Under the pieces are notes generated by a model. It was given only the letters and a program-made list of their open reading frames with translations, did no database searches and was not told the origin of the DNA. Below are positions 9,184-18,862 of a stretch of 51,837 nucleotides of DNA, piece after piece. The DNA is from Vibrio rotiferianus CAIM 577 = LMG 21460 (GTDB taxonomy: Bacteria > Pseudomonadota > Gammaproteobacteria > Enterobacterales > Vibrionaceae). Made by a program: the position numbers and the translations under genes. Numbering within the stretch: position 1 is the first letter of the stretch; each line of letters starts with the position of its first letter. Location: positions 1 to 51,837 of the forward strand of contig NZ_APHW01000029.1 in NCBI RefSeq assembly GCF_002741985.1, in the 5' to 3' direction.

Positions 9184-9209
9184 AAAAGGTCAGCATTTGC
9201 TGACCTTTT
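9184..9209 (-). terminator. Terminator after pgi (bidirectional)
   Basis: Stem AAAAGGTCAGC/GCTGACCTTTT with a 4-base loop, flanked by T runs on both strands. It lies 18 bp past the pgi stop codon and can also back up the cheX terminator. Confidence 0.85.
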
Positions 9210-9226
9210 GTTTTTCTATTCAAACA

Positions 9227-10879
9227 TTAAGCCTTGAACGCTTTAAATGCATTGATTAGACCGTTTGTCGAACTATCGTGTGAGTTGATTTCAGACTCAT
9301 CAGCTAGCTCAGGTAGGATTTGGTTTGCTAGTTGTTTGCCTAGCTCAACACCCCATTGGTCGAAGCTGAAGATGTTCCAGATAACGCCTTGAACGAAGAT
9401 TTTGTGCTCGTACATTGCGATCAGGTTACCTAGCGTGCGAGGTGTGATTTGCTTAACTAGGATAGAGTTCGTTGGGCGGTTACCTTCAAATACTTTGAAC
9501 GGTACTAGAGACGCCATTTCTTCTTCGCTCTTACCTGCTTTCGCAAATTCTGCCTTCACAGTTTCTGCTGACTTACCAAATGCCAATGCTTCTGTTTGTG
9601 CAAAGAAGTTAGACATCAGTTTTTGGTGGTGGTCGCTTGCTGGGTTGTGGCTGATTGCAGGTGCAATGAAGTCACATGGGATCAGCTTAGTGCCTTGGTG
9701 AATCAGCTGGTAGAACGCGTGCTGACCGTTAGTGCCCGGTTCACCCCAGATGATAGGACCGGTTTGGTAAGTCACTGCGTTACCTTCACGGTCAACGTAC
9801 TTACCGTTAGATTCCATGTTACCTTGCTGGAAGTACGCCGCGAAACGGTGCATGTACTGGTCGTAAGGTAGGATTGCTTCAGACTCAGCACCATGGAAGT
9901 TGTTGTACCAAATACCGATCAAAGCAAGAATCACTGGGATGTTACTTTCTAGATCTGTCGATACGAAGTGGTTATCCATCTCATGAGCACCGTCTAGAAG
10001 CTCAATGAAGTTGTCGTAACCTACAGACAAAGCAATTGAAAGACCGATTGCTGACCATAGTGAGTAACGACCACCAACCCAGTCCCAGAACTCAAACATG
10101 TTGTCTGTGTCGATACCAAACTCAGATACTGCAGGAGCGTTAGTAGAAAGCGCTGCGAAGTGCTTAGCAACGTGTGCTTGATCACCAGCTGTCTCAAGGA
10201 ACCAATCACGAGCAGAGTGCGCGTTAGTCATGGTTTCTTGAGTCGTGAACGTCTTAGACGCGATCAAGAATAGCGTTGTCTCTGGGTCTACTTTCTTCAA
10301 AGTCTCAACGATGTGAGTACCATCAACGTTAGAAACGAAGTGTAGGTTCAGGTGGTTTTTGTATGGTGCCAATGCTTCAGTCACCATGTAAGGACCAAGG
10401 TCTGAGCCGCCGATACCGATGTTTACGATATCTGTGATTGCTTTACCTGTGTAACCTTTCCACTCACCGCCGATTACACGCTCAGTAAATGATTTAATTT
10501 TCTCAAGAACAGCGTTTACCGCTGGCATTACGTCTTCGCCGCCAACCATTACAGGTTTGTTCGAACGGTTACGCAGTGCAGTGTGAAGAACAGCGCGATC
10601 TTCTGTTTTGTTGATCGCTTCACCACTGAACATCGCTTCAATTGCTGACTTAAGCTCAGTCTCGTTAGCAAGAGCGAAAAGGTGCTTCAGAGTTTCCTCG
10701 TTGATTAGGTTCTTTGAGTAATCGACTAGGATGTCTGAGCCGAAGCGTGCAGAGTATTTGTCGAAACGCGCAGCGTCTTGAGCAAACAGCTCTTTCAGAT
10801 CCATATCTTGTGCAGATTCGAAATGCGCAGTTAGCGCTTTCCAAGCTTGTGTTTGCGTTGGATTGATATTTTTCAACAT
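9227..10879 (-). CDS. pgi: Glucose-6-phosphate isomerase
   Basis: Interconverts glucose-6-phosphate and fructose-6-phosphate in glycolysis and gluconeogenesis. The full-length 550-residue protein carries [10 protein letters not shown], the first family signature [14 protein letters not shown], the [20 protein letters not shown] block and the second signature [13 protein letters not shown]. It starts [16 protein letters not shown] at 10879. It is monocistronic, with a terminator downstream and an intergenic region shared with divergent yjbQ. Confidence 0.98.
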   Translation of the reverse strand: MLKNINPTQTQAWKALTAHFESAQDMDLKELFAQDAARFDKYSARFGSDILVDYSKNLINEETLKHLFALANETELKSAIEAMFSGEAINKTEDRAVLHTALRNRSNKPVMVGGEDVMPAVNAVLEKIKSFTERVIGGEWKGYTGKAITDIVNIGIGGSDLGPYMVTEALAPYKNHLNLHFVSNVDGTHIVETLKKVDPETTLFLIASKTFTTQETMTNAHSARDWFLETAGDQAHVAKHFAALSTNAPAVSEFGIDTDNMFEFWDWVGGRYSLWSAIGLSIALSVGYDNFIELLDGAHEMDNHFVSTDLESNIPVILALIGIWYNNFHGAESEAILPYDQYMHRFAAYFQQGNMESNGKYVDREGNAVTYQTGPIIWGEPGTNGQHAFYQLIHQGTKLIPCDFIAPAISHNPASDHHQKLMSNFFAQTEALAFGKSAETVKAEFAKAGKSEEEMASLVPFKVFEGNRPTNSILVKQITPRTLGNLIAMYEHKIFVQGVIWNIFSFDQWGVELGKQLANQILPELADESEINSHDSSTNGLINAFKAFKA

Positions 10880-11185
10880 GGTCTTTATCCCGATGTTACA
10901 GTAGGTTCCATTCCTTACAGTCTAGCGAAAACTGCGGAATCCCCGATTTAGCAAATAGAATATAAATGAGATGTTTGGGCAAATTGCCACAAAACAAGTC
11001 TTTGTAATTTTTTTTCAGTCGCCAATTATGACTGAGTGCCCTTACACTCACATTGAGTTAGGTCACGTTCCCTGTTTCGAATTTAAACAATTCATTTATG
11101 ACGTTGGGAATCATATCATTTACTAATGACAGGCTCTAATTGGATTAGGATAGACGCCAAACCAAATTTTTCCAAAGGAACGCAT

Positions 11186-11605
11186 ATGTGGGCACAAAAA
11201 ACTCTGCAATTAAAAGCACGTAGTCGAGGCTTTCATCTGATCACTGATGAAATTGAACAACAATTACCACAAATCCAATCGCTTTCAGTAGGTTTGTTAC
11301 ATTTATTCATTCAGCATACGTCAGCCAGTTTGACCTTAAATGAAAATGCCGACCCGACTGTGCGTATGGATATGGAAGCTCACTTCAATAAGTTTGTGCC
11401 TGAGCGTGCGCCTTATTATCAACACACCTATGAAGGTGATGATGATATGCCAGCTCATATTAAAGCGTCTTTACTTGGCAGCAGTGTGACAATTCCTATT
11501 CAAAATGGGCAATTAGCGCTGGGAACATGGCAGGGAATTTACTTAGGCGAGCACCGTGATTACGGTGGCAGCCGACGCATTATTGCCACCATCAACGGCG
11601 AATAA
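11186..11605 (+). CDS. yjbQ: YjbQ family protein (UPF0047, secondary thiamine-phosphate synthase family)
   Basis: Small cytoplasmic protein of 139 residues with the UPF0047 core: [20 protein letters not shown] in the middle, and [16 protein letters not shown] followed by [14 protein letters not shown] toward the end. The conserved histidines and acidic residues resemble a metal-binding site. The family has weak thiamine-phosphate synthase activity reported for E. coli YjbQ; its main role is unsettled. The ATG at 11186 is chosen over 11126 because AAAGGAA precedes it and family members begin at this point. Transcribed divergently from pgi. Confidence 0.85.
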   Translation: MWAQKTLQLKARSRGFHLITDEIEQQLPQIQSLSVGLLHLFIQHTSASLTLNENADPTVRMDMEAHFNKFVPERAPYYQHTYEGDDDMPAHIKASLLGSSVTIPIQNGQLALGTWQGIYLGEHRDYGGSRRIIATINGE

Positions 11606-11610
11606 CGCTG

Positions 11611-11650
11611 ATAAAACAAAGGCTAACCACAGGGTTAGCCTTTGTTTTAT
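11611..11650. terminator. Bidirectional terminator between yjbQ and the Omp85-like gene
   Basis: An 18-bp perfect inverted repeat (11611-11628 and 11633-11650) around the loop ACAG. Its core is GGCTAACC/GGTTAGCC, with A/T-rich outer ends that supply a U-tract in both directions. It serves two convergent genes. Confidence 0.92.
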
Positions 11651-11656
11651 ATCGAT

Positions 11657-12853
11657 TTAGAACGGTTGATTTATCATGACTCGGAAGGTGCCCTCGTCAG
11701 CACCTTTTGCCATCTCGGCACGAACTACAATCCCTTCAACTTGGAAGCGCACAGCGCCACCGACGTTCCACTTCATGTCTTCATGCAATGTCTTGAGGTC
11801 ATAATTGTCCGCGACTCGCCCTACTTCGACAAATGCCACCCATTGCCACCAAGGTAAGTCGTAGTAGTTGATAAGAGGAATATCATCGAGTGGCTGCCAG
11901 TCTGGCAATACGCGGTATTCCGCAGAATAATGAATCGCACTGCGCCCATGATAACGACCTGCCGTATAACCACGCAGACGATACAAACCACCTAAGCGCA
12001 CTTGTTCTTGCTCAGGTGGTCGACTACATACTGTACCATCACACTGATTCCATGTCGGTGTATCTGCTGTATAGAAATCGAATGCCAGAACTTGCTGATC
12101 AAACCAATCGCCCAACGGACCCAACGAGTAATACTGACTGTTTTGGAACTCCCACTTCAACCATAGATCTTCTGACTGTAAGCTCTCCGCTCCCGTAGTT
12201 AAGTCAAACGAGGTATGGGAGCCTCGCGTGGTATTACGCACACTGTCGCGGTTATCCCAGTCAAATGTCAGGCTAAAACCTGTCGCTTCTTCTTTCTTAT
12301 CGTTGTAGATGTCTAACTCACGAGAAGAATAAAACGGCGTGAAGATAATTGAGCTGACACCGGACTCAACTGGAGAAGCAAAACTTACATCGCGAATCGG
12401 TTGGAATGCACCAAGTAACCCGTGTTCACGAACGTTGCCCCAAGGAAGCAGGAACTTGAACTCCAGCTTGTAGTTCTCTTCATCCCCATTGGTTATGGTT
12501 TTGTCTTCCGTTGAGGAGCCGTTTGAGCCTTGATCGCCTAAGTAATATGGATTGTCGTTAAAGCGCGCTTGATACATCTGCGTGCTAAACAAAAGGTTTG
12601 ATGACAAAGCGTAATTGAAAGCCGAAAGAAAACCGACGTAGCTGTCTTTCTCAGAATACAGCCCCATACCAAACAGCGCGGCTTGTGGCTGACCAACGCC
12701 TTTTGCTACACCAGCTAGACCGATGGTGCTACCTAAGGTTTCGGTACTGAAATAAAAAGGAACGAATGCAGAGTCTTTTTCTTTCGCGACACTTTGGTGG
12801 GATAAAAAAAGGCTGGCAGAAAATGCCAGCACTAAACATACTTGGTTCTTCAT
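11657..12853 (-). CDS. BamA/TamA-like outer-membrane barrel protein without POTRA domains
   Basis: A 398-residue protein with a signal peptide (cleavage likely after SVAKE or nearby, residues 1-24). Repeated amphipathic beta-strands follow from near residue 30 to a terminal phenylalanine. The RLGGLYRLRGY segment near residue 290 matches the conserved (V/I)RG(F/Y) loop motif of the Omp85 superfamily barrel. The whole length is taken up by barrel strands, so no POTRA domain is apparent. The function of such short Omp85-type proteins is unclear; possibilities are lipid or protein transport or a phospholipase-associated role. It lies 3 bp downstream of alr on the same strand and may share its transcript. 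Confidence 0.75.
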   Translation of the reverse strand: MKNQVCLVLAFSASLFLSHQSVAKEKDSAFVPFYFSTETLGSTIGLAGVAKGVGQPQAALFGMGLYSEKDSYVGFLSAFNYALSSNLLFSTQMYQARFNDNPYYLGDQGSNGSSTEDKTITNGDEENYKLEFKFLLPWGNVREHGLLGAFQPIRDVSFASPVESGVSSIIFTPFYSSRELDIYNDKKEEATGFSLTFDWDNRDSVRNTTRGSHTSFDLTTGAESLQSEDLWLKWEFQNSQYYSLGPLGDWFDQQVLAFDFYTADTPTWNQCDGTVCSRPPEQEQVRLGGLYRLRGYTAGRYHGRSAIHYSAEYRVLPDWQPLDDIPLINYYDLPWWQWVAFVEVGRVADNYDLKTLHEDMKWNVGGAVRFQVEGIVVRAEMAKGADEGTFRVMINQPF

Positions 12854-12856
12854 GGG

Positions 12857-13933
12857 CTACTTCGTGTATTCCATTTCAACGCGAGAAGTCAGCTTAGTCA
12901 CAAGCTCATAAGCAATGGTGCCTATGTGGCTTGCTACCTCTTCCACCGGTAAGTCCTTACCCCATAGAATCGCTTCATCGCTCACTTTATCCGTCGCATC
13001 GGGCCCTAAATCGACCGTCAACATATCCATAGATACGCGCCCAGCGATTGGCACTTTACGTCCGTTAACTAGAACTGGCGTACCATTTGGTGCCGTTCGC
13101 GGATAACCATCGCCGTAACCAACCGCAATAACACCTACTTTGGTGTCTCGCTCGCTAGTCCACATACCACCATAACCGACGCTTTCACCTTTCTTCACTT
13201 CGCGTACTGCGATCAGGTGCGACTTGAGCGTCATGACTGGTCGATAGCCCATGTCTTGCGCTGTTCGGTGATTAAATGGTGAAACACCATACATAATGAT
13301 CCCAGGACGAACCCAATCAAGTTGGCTCTGTGGCCATGCAAGCAAACCTGCCGATGCCGCTAAAGAGCGCTCGCCCTGACAGCCAGCGGTCAGTGACATA
13401 AATAACTCAATTTGTTCTGTGGTGATGTTACTCTCTAGTTCATCTGCACAACCAAAGTGACTCATGTAACGCAGCGGCTTTGCTACATTGGGACAAGAAT
13501 TTAGTCGACTAAGAAACTCATCATATTGCTCTGGGCGTACACCCAGTCGGTGCATACCACTGTCGATTTTTAACCACACGACGACAGGTGTCTCAAGCTC
13601 AGCTTGCTCAAGAGCCGCAAGTTGTTCCTCACAATGAACAACCGTTTGAATGTTGTTGGTCACCAAAACGGGCAGATCACCCGAGGAGTAGAAACCTTCG
13701 AGAAGAAGAATGGGTTTCACTACTCCGCATGCGCGAAGTTGAAGCGCTTCCTCGATTCGAGCTACACCAAATGCATCAGCGTGGGTGGCATGCTTAGCTA
13801 CATGACGAAGCCCATGACCATAGCCATTCGCCTTCACCACCGCCATCACTTTGCTTTCTGGCGCTTGTTCTTTTACGCGTTGTAAGTTGTGTTGCAGTGC
13901 TGACAAGTCAATACATGCCATCGCGGCTTTCAT
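12857..13933 (-). CDS. alr: Alanine racemase
   Basis: PLP enzyme that interconverts L- and D-alanine for peptidoglycan synthesis. The 358-residue protein has the PLP lysine in [10 protein letters not shown] (Lys34 from the chosen start) and the catalytic tyrosine in [10 protein letters not shown], plus [13 protein letters not shown] and [13 protein letters not shown]. The start [16 protein letters not shown] at 13933 fits the family; an ATG at 13942 is also possible. A longer in-frame start at 13966 would overlap dnaB. It follows the dnaB stop (13947) by 13 bp, the dnaB-alr order known in other gamma-proteobacteria. Confidence 0.95.
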   Translation of the reverse strand: MKAAMACIDLSALQHNLQRVKEQAPESKVMAVVKANGYGHGLRHVAKHATHADAFGVARIEEALQLRACGVVKPILLLEGFYSSGDLPVLVTNNIQTVVHCEEQLAALEQAELETPVVVWLKIDSGMHRLGVRPEQYDEFLSRLNSCPNVAKPLRYMSHFGCADELESNITTEQIELFMSLTAGCQGERSLAASAGLLAWPQSQLDWVRPGIIMYGVSPFNHRTAQDMGYRPVMTLKSHLIAVREVKKGESVGYGGMWTSERDTKVGVIAVGYGDGYPRTAPNGTPVLVNGRKVPIAGRVSMDMLTVDLGPDATDKVSDEAILWGKDLPVEEVASHIGTIAYELVTKLTSRVEMEYTK

Positions 13934-13946
13934 ATAGCTCATGGTA

Positions 13947-15346
13947 TTACTCATCATCAATATCAAATGCTGGGCCCGCGTAGTTATCGAAGCGCGAGTG
14001 TTGACCTTGGAAGGTTAAGCGAACCGAGCCGATGGGGCCGTTACGTTGCTTACCAAGAATAATTTCTGCCGTACCTTGTACGGGCTATCTGGGTTATAAA
14101 CCTCGTCACGGTAAATGAACATGATCAAGTCGGCATCCTGCTCGATAGAGCCCGATTCACGCAAATCTGAGTTAACTGGGCGTTTATCGGCACGCTGCTC
14201 TAGGGAACGGTTTAGCTGCGATAGTGCAACAACTGGTACGTTCAATTCTTTCGCCAATGCTTTCAAAGAGCGCGAAATTTCCGCGATCTCCAAAGTACGG
14301 TTATCAGAGAGAGCAGGAACACGCATTAGTTGAAGGTAGTCGACCATGATCATCGATAGGCCACCATGCTCACGAGCTACACGACGAGCACGGGAACGTA
14401 CTTCTGTTGGTGTTAGACCAGAGCTGTCATCGATGTACATGTTTTTCTTCTGCATCAGGATACCCATGGTAGAAGAAATACGAGCCCAATCTTCATCATC
14501 AAGCTGACCAGTACGGATCTTGGTTTGGTCAACGCGAGATAGGGACGCAAGCATACGCATCATCAACTGTTCGGCAGGCATCTCTAGCGAGAAGATAAGT
14601 ACCGGTTTGTCTTGGTCCATCGCCGCGTTTTCACACAGGTTCATCGCAAAAGTGGTTTTACCCATCGATGGACGTGCCGCTACAATGACCAAGTCAGAAC
14701 CTTGCAGACCTGCGGTTTTCTTATTGAGATCATTAAAACCAGTGTTCACACCGGTCACGCCATCTTGAGGTGTTTTATAAAGCAACTCGATACGCTCAAG
14801 CGTTTTTTCGAGAATGTTATCAACGTTTTGCGGACCTTCATTTTCACTGGTTCGAGACTCTGCGATAGCGAAAACTTTACTCTCCGCCATATCGATCAAA
14901 TCTTCAGAGCTTCTGCCTTGTGGATCATAACCAGCGTCTGCGATTTCATTCGCCACACCAATTAAACCACGAACAATGGCACGTTCAGCGACAATATCCG
15001 CATAGGCATTAATGTTTGCGGCACTTGGCGTGTTTTTGGCAAGGTCTGCTAGGTATGCAAAACCACCAACATCATCGAGCTGCTCATGACGTTCCAGGTG
15101 CTCTGACAAAGTAATCAGATCAAGTGGTTTCCCTGCTTCGAGAATGGTCTTAACACCTTCAAAGATCAGACGATGAGGGCGACTGTAGAAATCACTACTA
15201 ACAACACGTTCAGCAACGGTGTCCCAGCGTTCGTTGTCTAGTAATAGACCACCAATTACTGATTGCTCGGCTTCTAGTGAGTGAGGTGGGACTTTGATTG
15301 CGTCGACCTGACTATCCGAAGGTTTGCGATTTCTATTTTCCGCCAT
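13947..15346 (-). CDS. dnaB: Replicative DNA helicase DnaB, reading frame broken near the C-terminus
   Basis: Hexameric helicase of the replication fork. It has the N-terminal [15 protein letters not shown] domain, Walker A in [14 protein letters not shown], Walker B in IMVDYLQLM and [15 protein letters not shown]. As given, the frame shifts at 14074 and reaches a stop at 14015. Adding one G to the GG pair on the coding strand there (AAGGTACGG to AAGGGTACGG) restores [16 protein letters not shown] and the ending [14 protein letters not shown], with a TAA at 13947-13949. The restored protein is 466 residues. The lost 40-odd residues include the conserved KQRNGPIG motif and the gene is essential, so I treat this as a sequence error rather than a true mutation. 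Confidence 0.93.
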
Positions 15347-15555
15347 GACTTTGCTCGATAACTACTAATGACCCGAGATTATAACCTTAAACCTAACCAA
15401 GATGCTTCCCTGATGAGACAATTAGTTGTCAGGAATTCAACTCACCAATAGGTATTGAATTTCGTTTGGGTCTAATAAAAATTAACCGACCATTGACCAA
15501 GCACACTATATGTATCAGTATCATTCCCCTCCTTTTCTCAACATCCGAGGTATTT

Positions 15556-16320
15556 GTGTCACGATACTGGTTACTTAGCTTTGGCTTGCTTTGTGCAGGT
15601 ACAGCGTATGCCGAAGAATCAGTACAAACAGAGCAAACCGTCAAAGCTCCTGCTCCACTGAAAACGGAGGTCGAGTTCGGCTATCAAGCTCACACAGGTA
15701 ACACGGATTCACGCTCCTTGAATGCTCGCCTGAGCACAGAGTACACCGCCGGACGGCACCGTTCGAATGGAGAATGGAAGTTCTATAATCTGTATAAAGA
15801 TGGCGAAGAAGATAAGCGCTCCTCGACTTACAGCGCTCAAACCGACTATAAGTTAGGCCCTAAGACATATTTCTACGGCAGCTTTAAAGGCGTTGATTCT
15901 CGCTACAGTGCTTATTTCAAAGATTACACACTTTCTGGCGGTTTAGGTTATCAGTTCTCTTATACTGAACAATTTGTATTAGAGGTTGAGGTGGGGCCAG
16001 GCTTCCGTTATCAAGAACCTAACTTAGATGAAATTGATGACGATGACATTATCTTTCCTGACATAGTTCAAGAAGGCATCTTCCGAGGCAACATTAACAC
16101 CTCATGGCAAGTACTCGACAACCTGAGTTTTTCAGCTGATGTCACGTTAGTAGCAGGTAAAAGCAACACCCGAGTTGATAGTGACTTAAGTATCACCAAT
16201 GACATCACTGAAGATATTGCATTAAAGCTTACTCACTCCCGTCAATATCACGATAAAGTGCCAGATGGATTGGAAAAGGCTGACAGTGTCTTTTCAGTAA
16301 ATCTGCTGTTTCTGTTCTAG
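15556..16320 (+). CDS. DUF481 family outer-membrane or periplasmic protein
   Basis: A 254-residue exported protein. The GTG at 15556 gives a clean signal peptide (SRYWLLSFGLLCAGTAYA, cut before EES) preceded by a GAGGT ribosome site. The longer in-frame ATG at 15466 would bury it. The mature part has alternating strands beginning TEVEFGYQAHTGNTDSRSLN, the typical opening of DUF481 (YdiY-like) proteins, and it ends FSVNLLFLF with a terminal phenylalanine, as in outer-membrane barrels. Function unknown. Divergent from dnaB and convergent with rplI. Confidence 0.82.
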   Translation: MSRYWLLSFGLLCAGTAYAEESVQTEQTVKAPAPLKTEVEFGYQAHTGNTDSRSLNARLSTEYTAGRHRSNGEWKFYNLYKDGEEDKRSSTYSAQTDYKLGPKTYFYGSFKGVDSRYSAYFKDYTLSGGLGYQFSYTEQFVLEVEVGPGFRYQEPNLDEIDDDDIIFPDIVQEGIFRGNINTSWQVLDNLSFSADVTLVAGKSNTRVDSDLSITNDITEDIALKLTHSRQYHDKVPDGLEKADSVFSVNLLFLF

Positions 16321-16355
16321 AAACGGACTTCCTTCTTCGCAAATTTCAGACATAA

Positions 16356-16383
16356 AAAAAGCACCTCATAAGAGGTGCTTTTT
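16356..16383. terminator. Bidirectional terminator between DUF481 gene and rplI
   Basis: 12-bp stem AAAAAGCACCTC/GAGGTGCTTTTT with loop ATAA and T runs on both strands. It lies between the two convergent stop codons. Confidence 0.92.
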
Positions 16384-16405
16384 AGCATTTCGTCTTGGTA
16401 CTGAA

Positions 16406-16858
16406 TTACTCAGCAGCAACAACTTGTACGTTCGCAGTAGCGAAAACTTCTGAGTGAAGTTGAACGCTGATCTCGAACTCACCAGTGTTACGTAGAGCAC
16501 CTTCAGGAAGGCGAACTTCGCTCTTAGCAACTTCAACGCCTGCAGCTGTGATAGCGTCAGCGATGTCACGAGTACCGATAGAACCGAATAGTTTGCCTTC
16601 GTCACCAGCTTTAGATGCGATAACAACAGCTTCTAGAGCGTTAACTTTCTCAGCACGTGCTTCTGCAGCAGCTAGTTGCTCAGCAACTTTAGCTTCTAGT
16701 TCAGCGCGACGAGCTTCGAACATTTCAACGTTACCTTTAGTAGCCATAACTGCTTTACCTTGAGGGATAAGGAAGTTACGAGCGTAGCCAGATTTAACGT
16801 TTACAGTATCGCCAAGACCACCTAGGTTACCGATTTTATCAAGTAGAATAACTTGCAT
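16406..16858 (-). CDS. rplI: 50S ribosomal protein L9
   Basis: A 150-residue large-subunit protein. It begins [20 protein letters not shown], the diagnostic L9 N-terminus, followed by [14 protein letters not shown], a long basic/acidic helix (residues 45-75), and a C-terminal domain with [14 protein letters not shown]. Fourth gene of the rpsF-priB-rpsR-rplI operon, 32 bp after rpsR. Confidence 0.98.
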   Translation of the reverse strand: MQVILLDKIGNLGGLGDTVNVKSGYARNFLIPQGKAVMATKGNVEMFEARRAELEAKVAEQLAAAEARAEKVNALEAVVIASKAGDEGKLFGSIGTRDIADAITAAGVEVAKSEVRLPEGALRNTGEFEISVQLHSEVFATANVQVVAAE

Positions 16859-16890
16859 TGCTTAATCCTCTTTCTTAATAAAACGACCGA

Positions 16891-17121
<231 letters not shown>

Positions 17122-17134
17122 CTATCTCCTGATC

Positions 17135-17437
17135 TTAAATTTGAGTAATGTTGTCGGCGTGTAACACTAATTTCCCAACGCCATTTCGGCCGGTTTGGTA
17201 AGCAACAAAACCACTTACCTTAATGTTACTGCCTTGTACTAAATTCTGAGTTAATGCTTGCGACCTAAGCCCACTGACAACTACCGGCATTCGACAATAA
17301 ACTTGTCGTGGTAGGTCAGCTTCGATGATAGTAGAACGATGCTCTACCCAAAACCGACAGTGTTCAATGCCACTAGGGCTTTTACTACGAATGGGCGGCT
17401 TGGCAATGGTGCCACTCAGCTCCATTCGATTGGTCAT
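17135..17437 (-). CDS. priB: Primosomal replication protein N
   Basis: A 100-residue single-OB-fold protein that binds single-stranded DNA and helps PriA restart stalled forks. It starts MTNRMELSGTIAKPP and has HCRFWVEHRS and VSGFVAYQTGRNGVGKLVLHADNI, matching PriB of gamma-proteobacteria. Its position between rpsF and rpsR is diagnostic. It follows rpsF by 8 bp. Confidence 0.96.
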   Translation of the reverse strand: MTNRMELSGTIAKPPIRSKSPSGIEHCRFWVEHRSTIIEADLPRQVYCRMPVVVSGLRSQALTQNLVQGSNIKVSGFVAYQTGRNGVGKLVLHADNITQI

Positions 17438-17445
17438 AAGAAATA

Positions 17446-17835
17446 TTACTCAGCAGCTGCTTCTGGCTTAGCTTCAGCACGCTCTTCGCGACGAGGAGCA
17501 CGCTCTGCACGCTCTTCTTTCTGCTTAAGCATGATAGATTGCTCAGTGATAGCCGCTTTAGTACGCATGATCATGTTACGTAGAACTGCATCGTTGAAAC
17601 GGAAAGCAGTTTCTAGCTCATCGATTACAGCTTGGTCAGCTTCAACGTTCATTAGAACGTAGTGAGCTTTGTGAAGCTTGTTGATTGGGTAAGCCAGTTG
17701 ACGACGGCCCCAGTCTTCTAGACGGTGGATTTTACCGCCAGCTTCAGTGATTGAACCAGTGTAACGCTCGATCATGCCAGCAACTTGCTCGCTTTGATCA
17801 GGGTGCACCATGAATACGATTTCGTAATGACGCAT
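17446..17835 (-). CDS. rpsF: 30S ribosomal protein S6
   Basis: A 129-residue protein beginning [18 protein letters not shown], with [23 protein letters not shown] and [14 protein letters not shown]. The C-terminal tail from about residue 105 is rich in E, R and A, where E. coli S6 is modified by RimK with glutamates. First gene of the operon; GTAAGGAGCAACC precedes the start. A promoter and leader hairpin lie upstream. Confidence 0.98.
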   Translation of the reverse strand: MRHYEIVFMVHPDQSEQVAGMIERYTGSITEAGGKIHRLEDWGRRQLAYPINKLHKAHYVLMNVEADQAVIDELETAFRFNDAVLRNMIMRTKAAITEQSIMLKQKEERAERAPRREERAEAKPEAAAE

Positions 17836-17872
17836 TGGTTGCTCCTTACGGATTATTAGCTTCCACGATTGG

Positions 17873-17917
17873 CTCGGTCGTCCAGAGGAAGCAAGGAACT
17901 AAAGAAAATTGACCGAG
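17873..17917 (-). promoter_or_regulatory. rpsF leader hairpin, possible S6:S18 autoregulatory element
   Basis: Perfect 7-bp inverted repeat CTCGGTC/GACCGAG (17873-17879 and 17911-17917) within the leader of about 90 nt between the rpsF promoter and its start codon. rpsF leaders in many bacteria carry a structure with an exposed CCG that binds the S6:S18 dimer for feedback control. An ACCGAG lies in the arm here. I see the repeat and the location; the regulatory role is inferred. Confidence 0.4.
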
Positions 17918-17932
17918 TTTTAAGGAGCACGA

Positions 17933-17961
17933 ATAGTACAGAAAGGAAGCAAAATAGGCAA
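17933..17961 (-). promoter_or_regulatory. Promoter of the rpsF operon
   Basis: The reverse strand reads TTGCCT (17956-17961), a 17-bp spacer and TACTAT (17933-17938). Each hexamer has two mismatches or fewer to the sigma-70 consensus. The start site is predicted near 17926, giving a leader of about 90 nt. Confidence 0.65.
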
Positions 17962-18016
17962 GTGATTATTTGCACACCTCGCTCGATATTTTTGCTTAGC
18001 TCACGCCAGAAATAAT

Positions 18017-18044
18017 AAAGGCTACCAACAAAGTGGCAGCCTTT
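18017..18044 (-). terminator. Terminator after rpe
   Basis: Stem AAAGGCT/AGCCTTT extended by a wobble and CCA/TGG, followed on the reverse strand by TTTATTATT. It lies 48 bp past the rpe stop, so the aroK-to-rpe transcript ends here and rpsF starts afresh. Confidence 0.8.
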
Positions 18045-18091
18045 TAAATCATCACGTTACAACGCTTGCTTTAAAGCTAATCTGTCAGCGC

Positions 18092-18763
18092 TTATTTGAC
18101 GTCTGCAAGCTCTGCGCGCATTTTGTCGATCACCTGTTTGTAATCCGGCTCGCTGAAAATAGCCGAGCCAGCAACAAACATATCTGCGCCCGCTTCTGCA
18201 ATTTCACGAATGTTATCAACTTTCACACCACCATCGATTTCTAGACGAATATCACGACCAGATTCGTCAATCATCTTGCGCACTGCTCGTAGTTTATCTA
18301 ACGTATGAGGGATAAATGATTGCCCACCAAAACCAGGGTTTACTGACATCAGTAGAATCAAGTCAACTTTGTCCATGATGAACTCAAGATGCGCAAGCGG
18401 TGTTGCTGGGTTAAGTACTACACCCGCTTTACAGCCGTGCTCTTTGATAAGCTGGAGAGTACGGTCTACATGCTCAGATGCTTCAATGTGGAAAGTGATC
18501 ATCGACGCGCCAGCTTTTGCGAAATCAGGGATGATACGATCAACAGGCTTCACCATTAGATGAACATCGATTGGGGCAGTAATGCCGTAATCACGTAGTG
18601 CTTTACACACTGGCGCACCAAAAGTCAGGTTTGGTACATAGTGGTTATCCATAACGTCGAAGTGCACCACATCCGCACCAGCTGCGAGTACTTTCTCTAC
18701 GTCTTCACCTAGACGAGCAAAATCAGCCGATAAAATGGATGGTGCAATTAGAAAATCTTTCAT
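18092..18763 (-). CDS. rpe: Ribulose-phosphate 3-epimerase
   Basis: Pentose-phosphate enzyme that interconverts ribulose-5-phosphate and xylulose-5-phosphate. The 223-residue TIM barrel starts [20 protein letters not shown], followed by [24 protein letters not shown], the metal and catalytic histidine and aspartate positions, [13 protein letters not shown] and LEIDGGVK. The ATG at 18763 is the conserved start; an upstream ATG at 18838 would add 25 unrelated residues. In E. coli gph and trpS follow rpe; here a terminator and rpsF follow instead. Confidence 0.97.
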   Translation of the reverse strand: MKDFLIAPSILSADFARLGEDVEKVLAAGADVVHFDVMDNHYVPNLTFGAPVCKALRDYGITAPIDVHLMVKPVDRIIPDFAKAGASMITFHIEASEHVDRTLQLIKEHGCKAGVVLNPATPLAHLEFIMDKVDLILLMSVNPGFGGQSFIPHTLDKLRAVRKMIDESGRDIRLEIDGGVKVDNIREIAEAGADMFVAGSAIFSEPDYKQVIDKMRAELADVK

Positions 18764-18862
18764 ACCTGACCTCAGTAGTGGCGAGCAAACAGCAAATAAT
18801 TTGCGCGCAATTCTACCGAAGCCAGTGGGGAGATCCACTATTTAGATGCAATAGTGTGAGAA

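Noticed and set aside
14015..14073. Strain-specific DnaB C-terminus after the frameshift
   Set aside because: The alternative frame restores the conserved helicase end exactly and stops 13 bp before alr, so the out-of-frame tail is an artefact.
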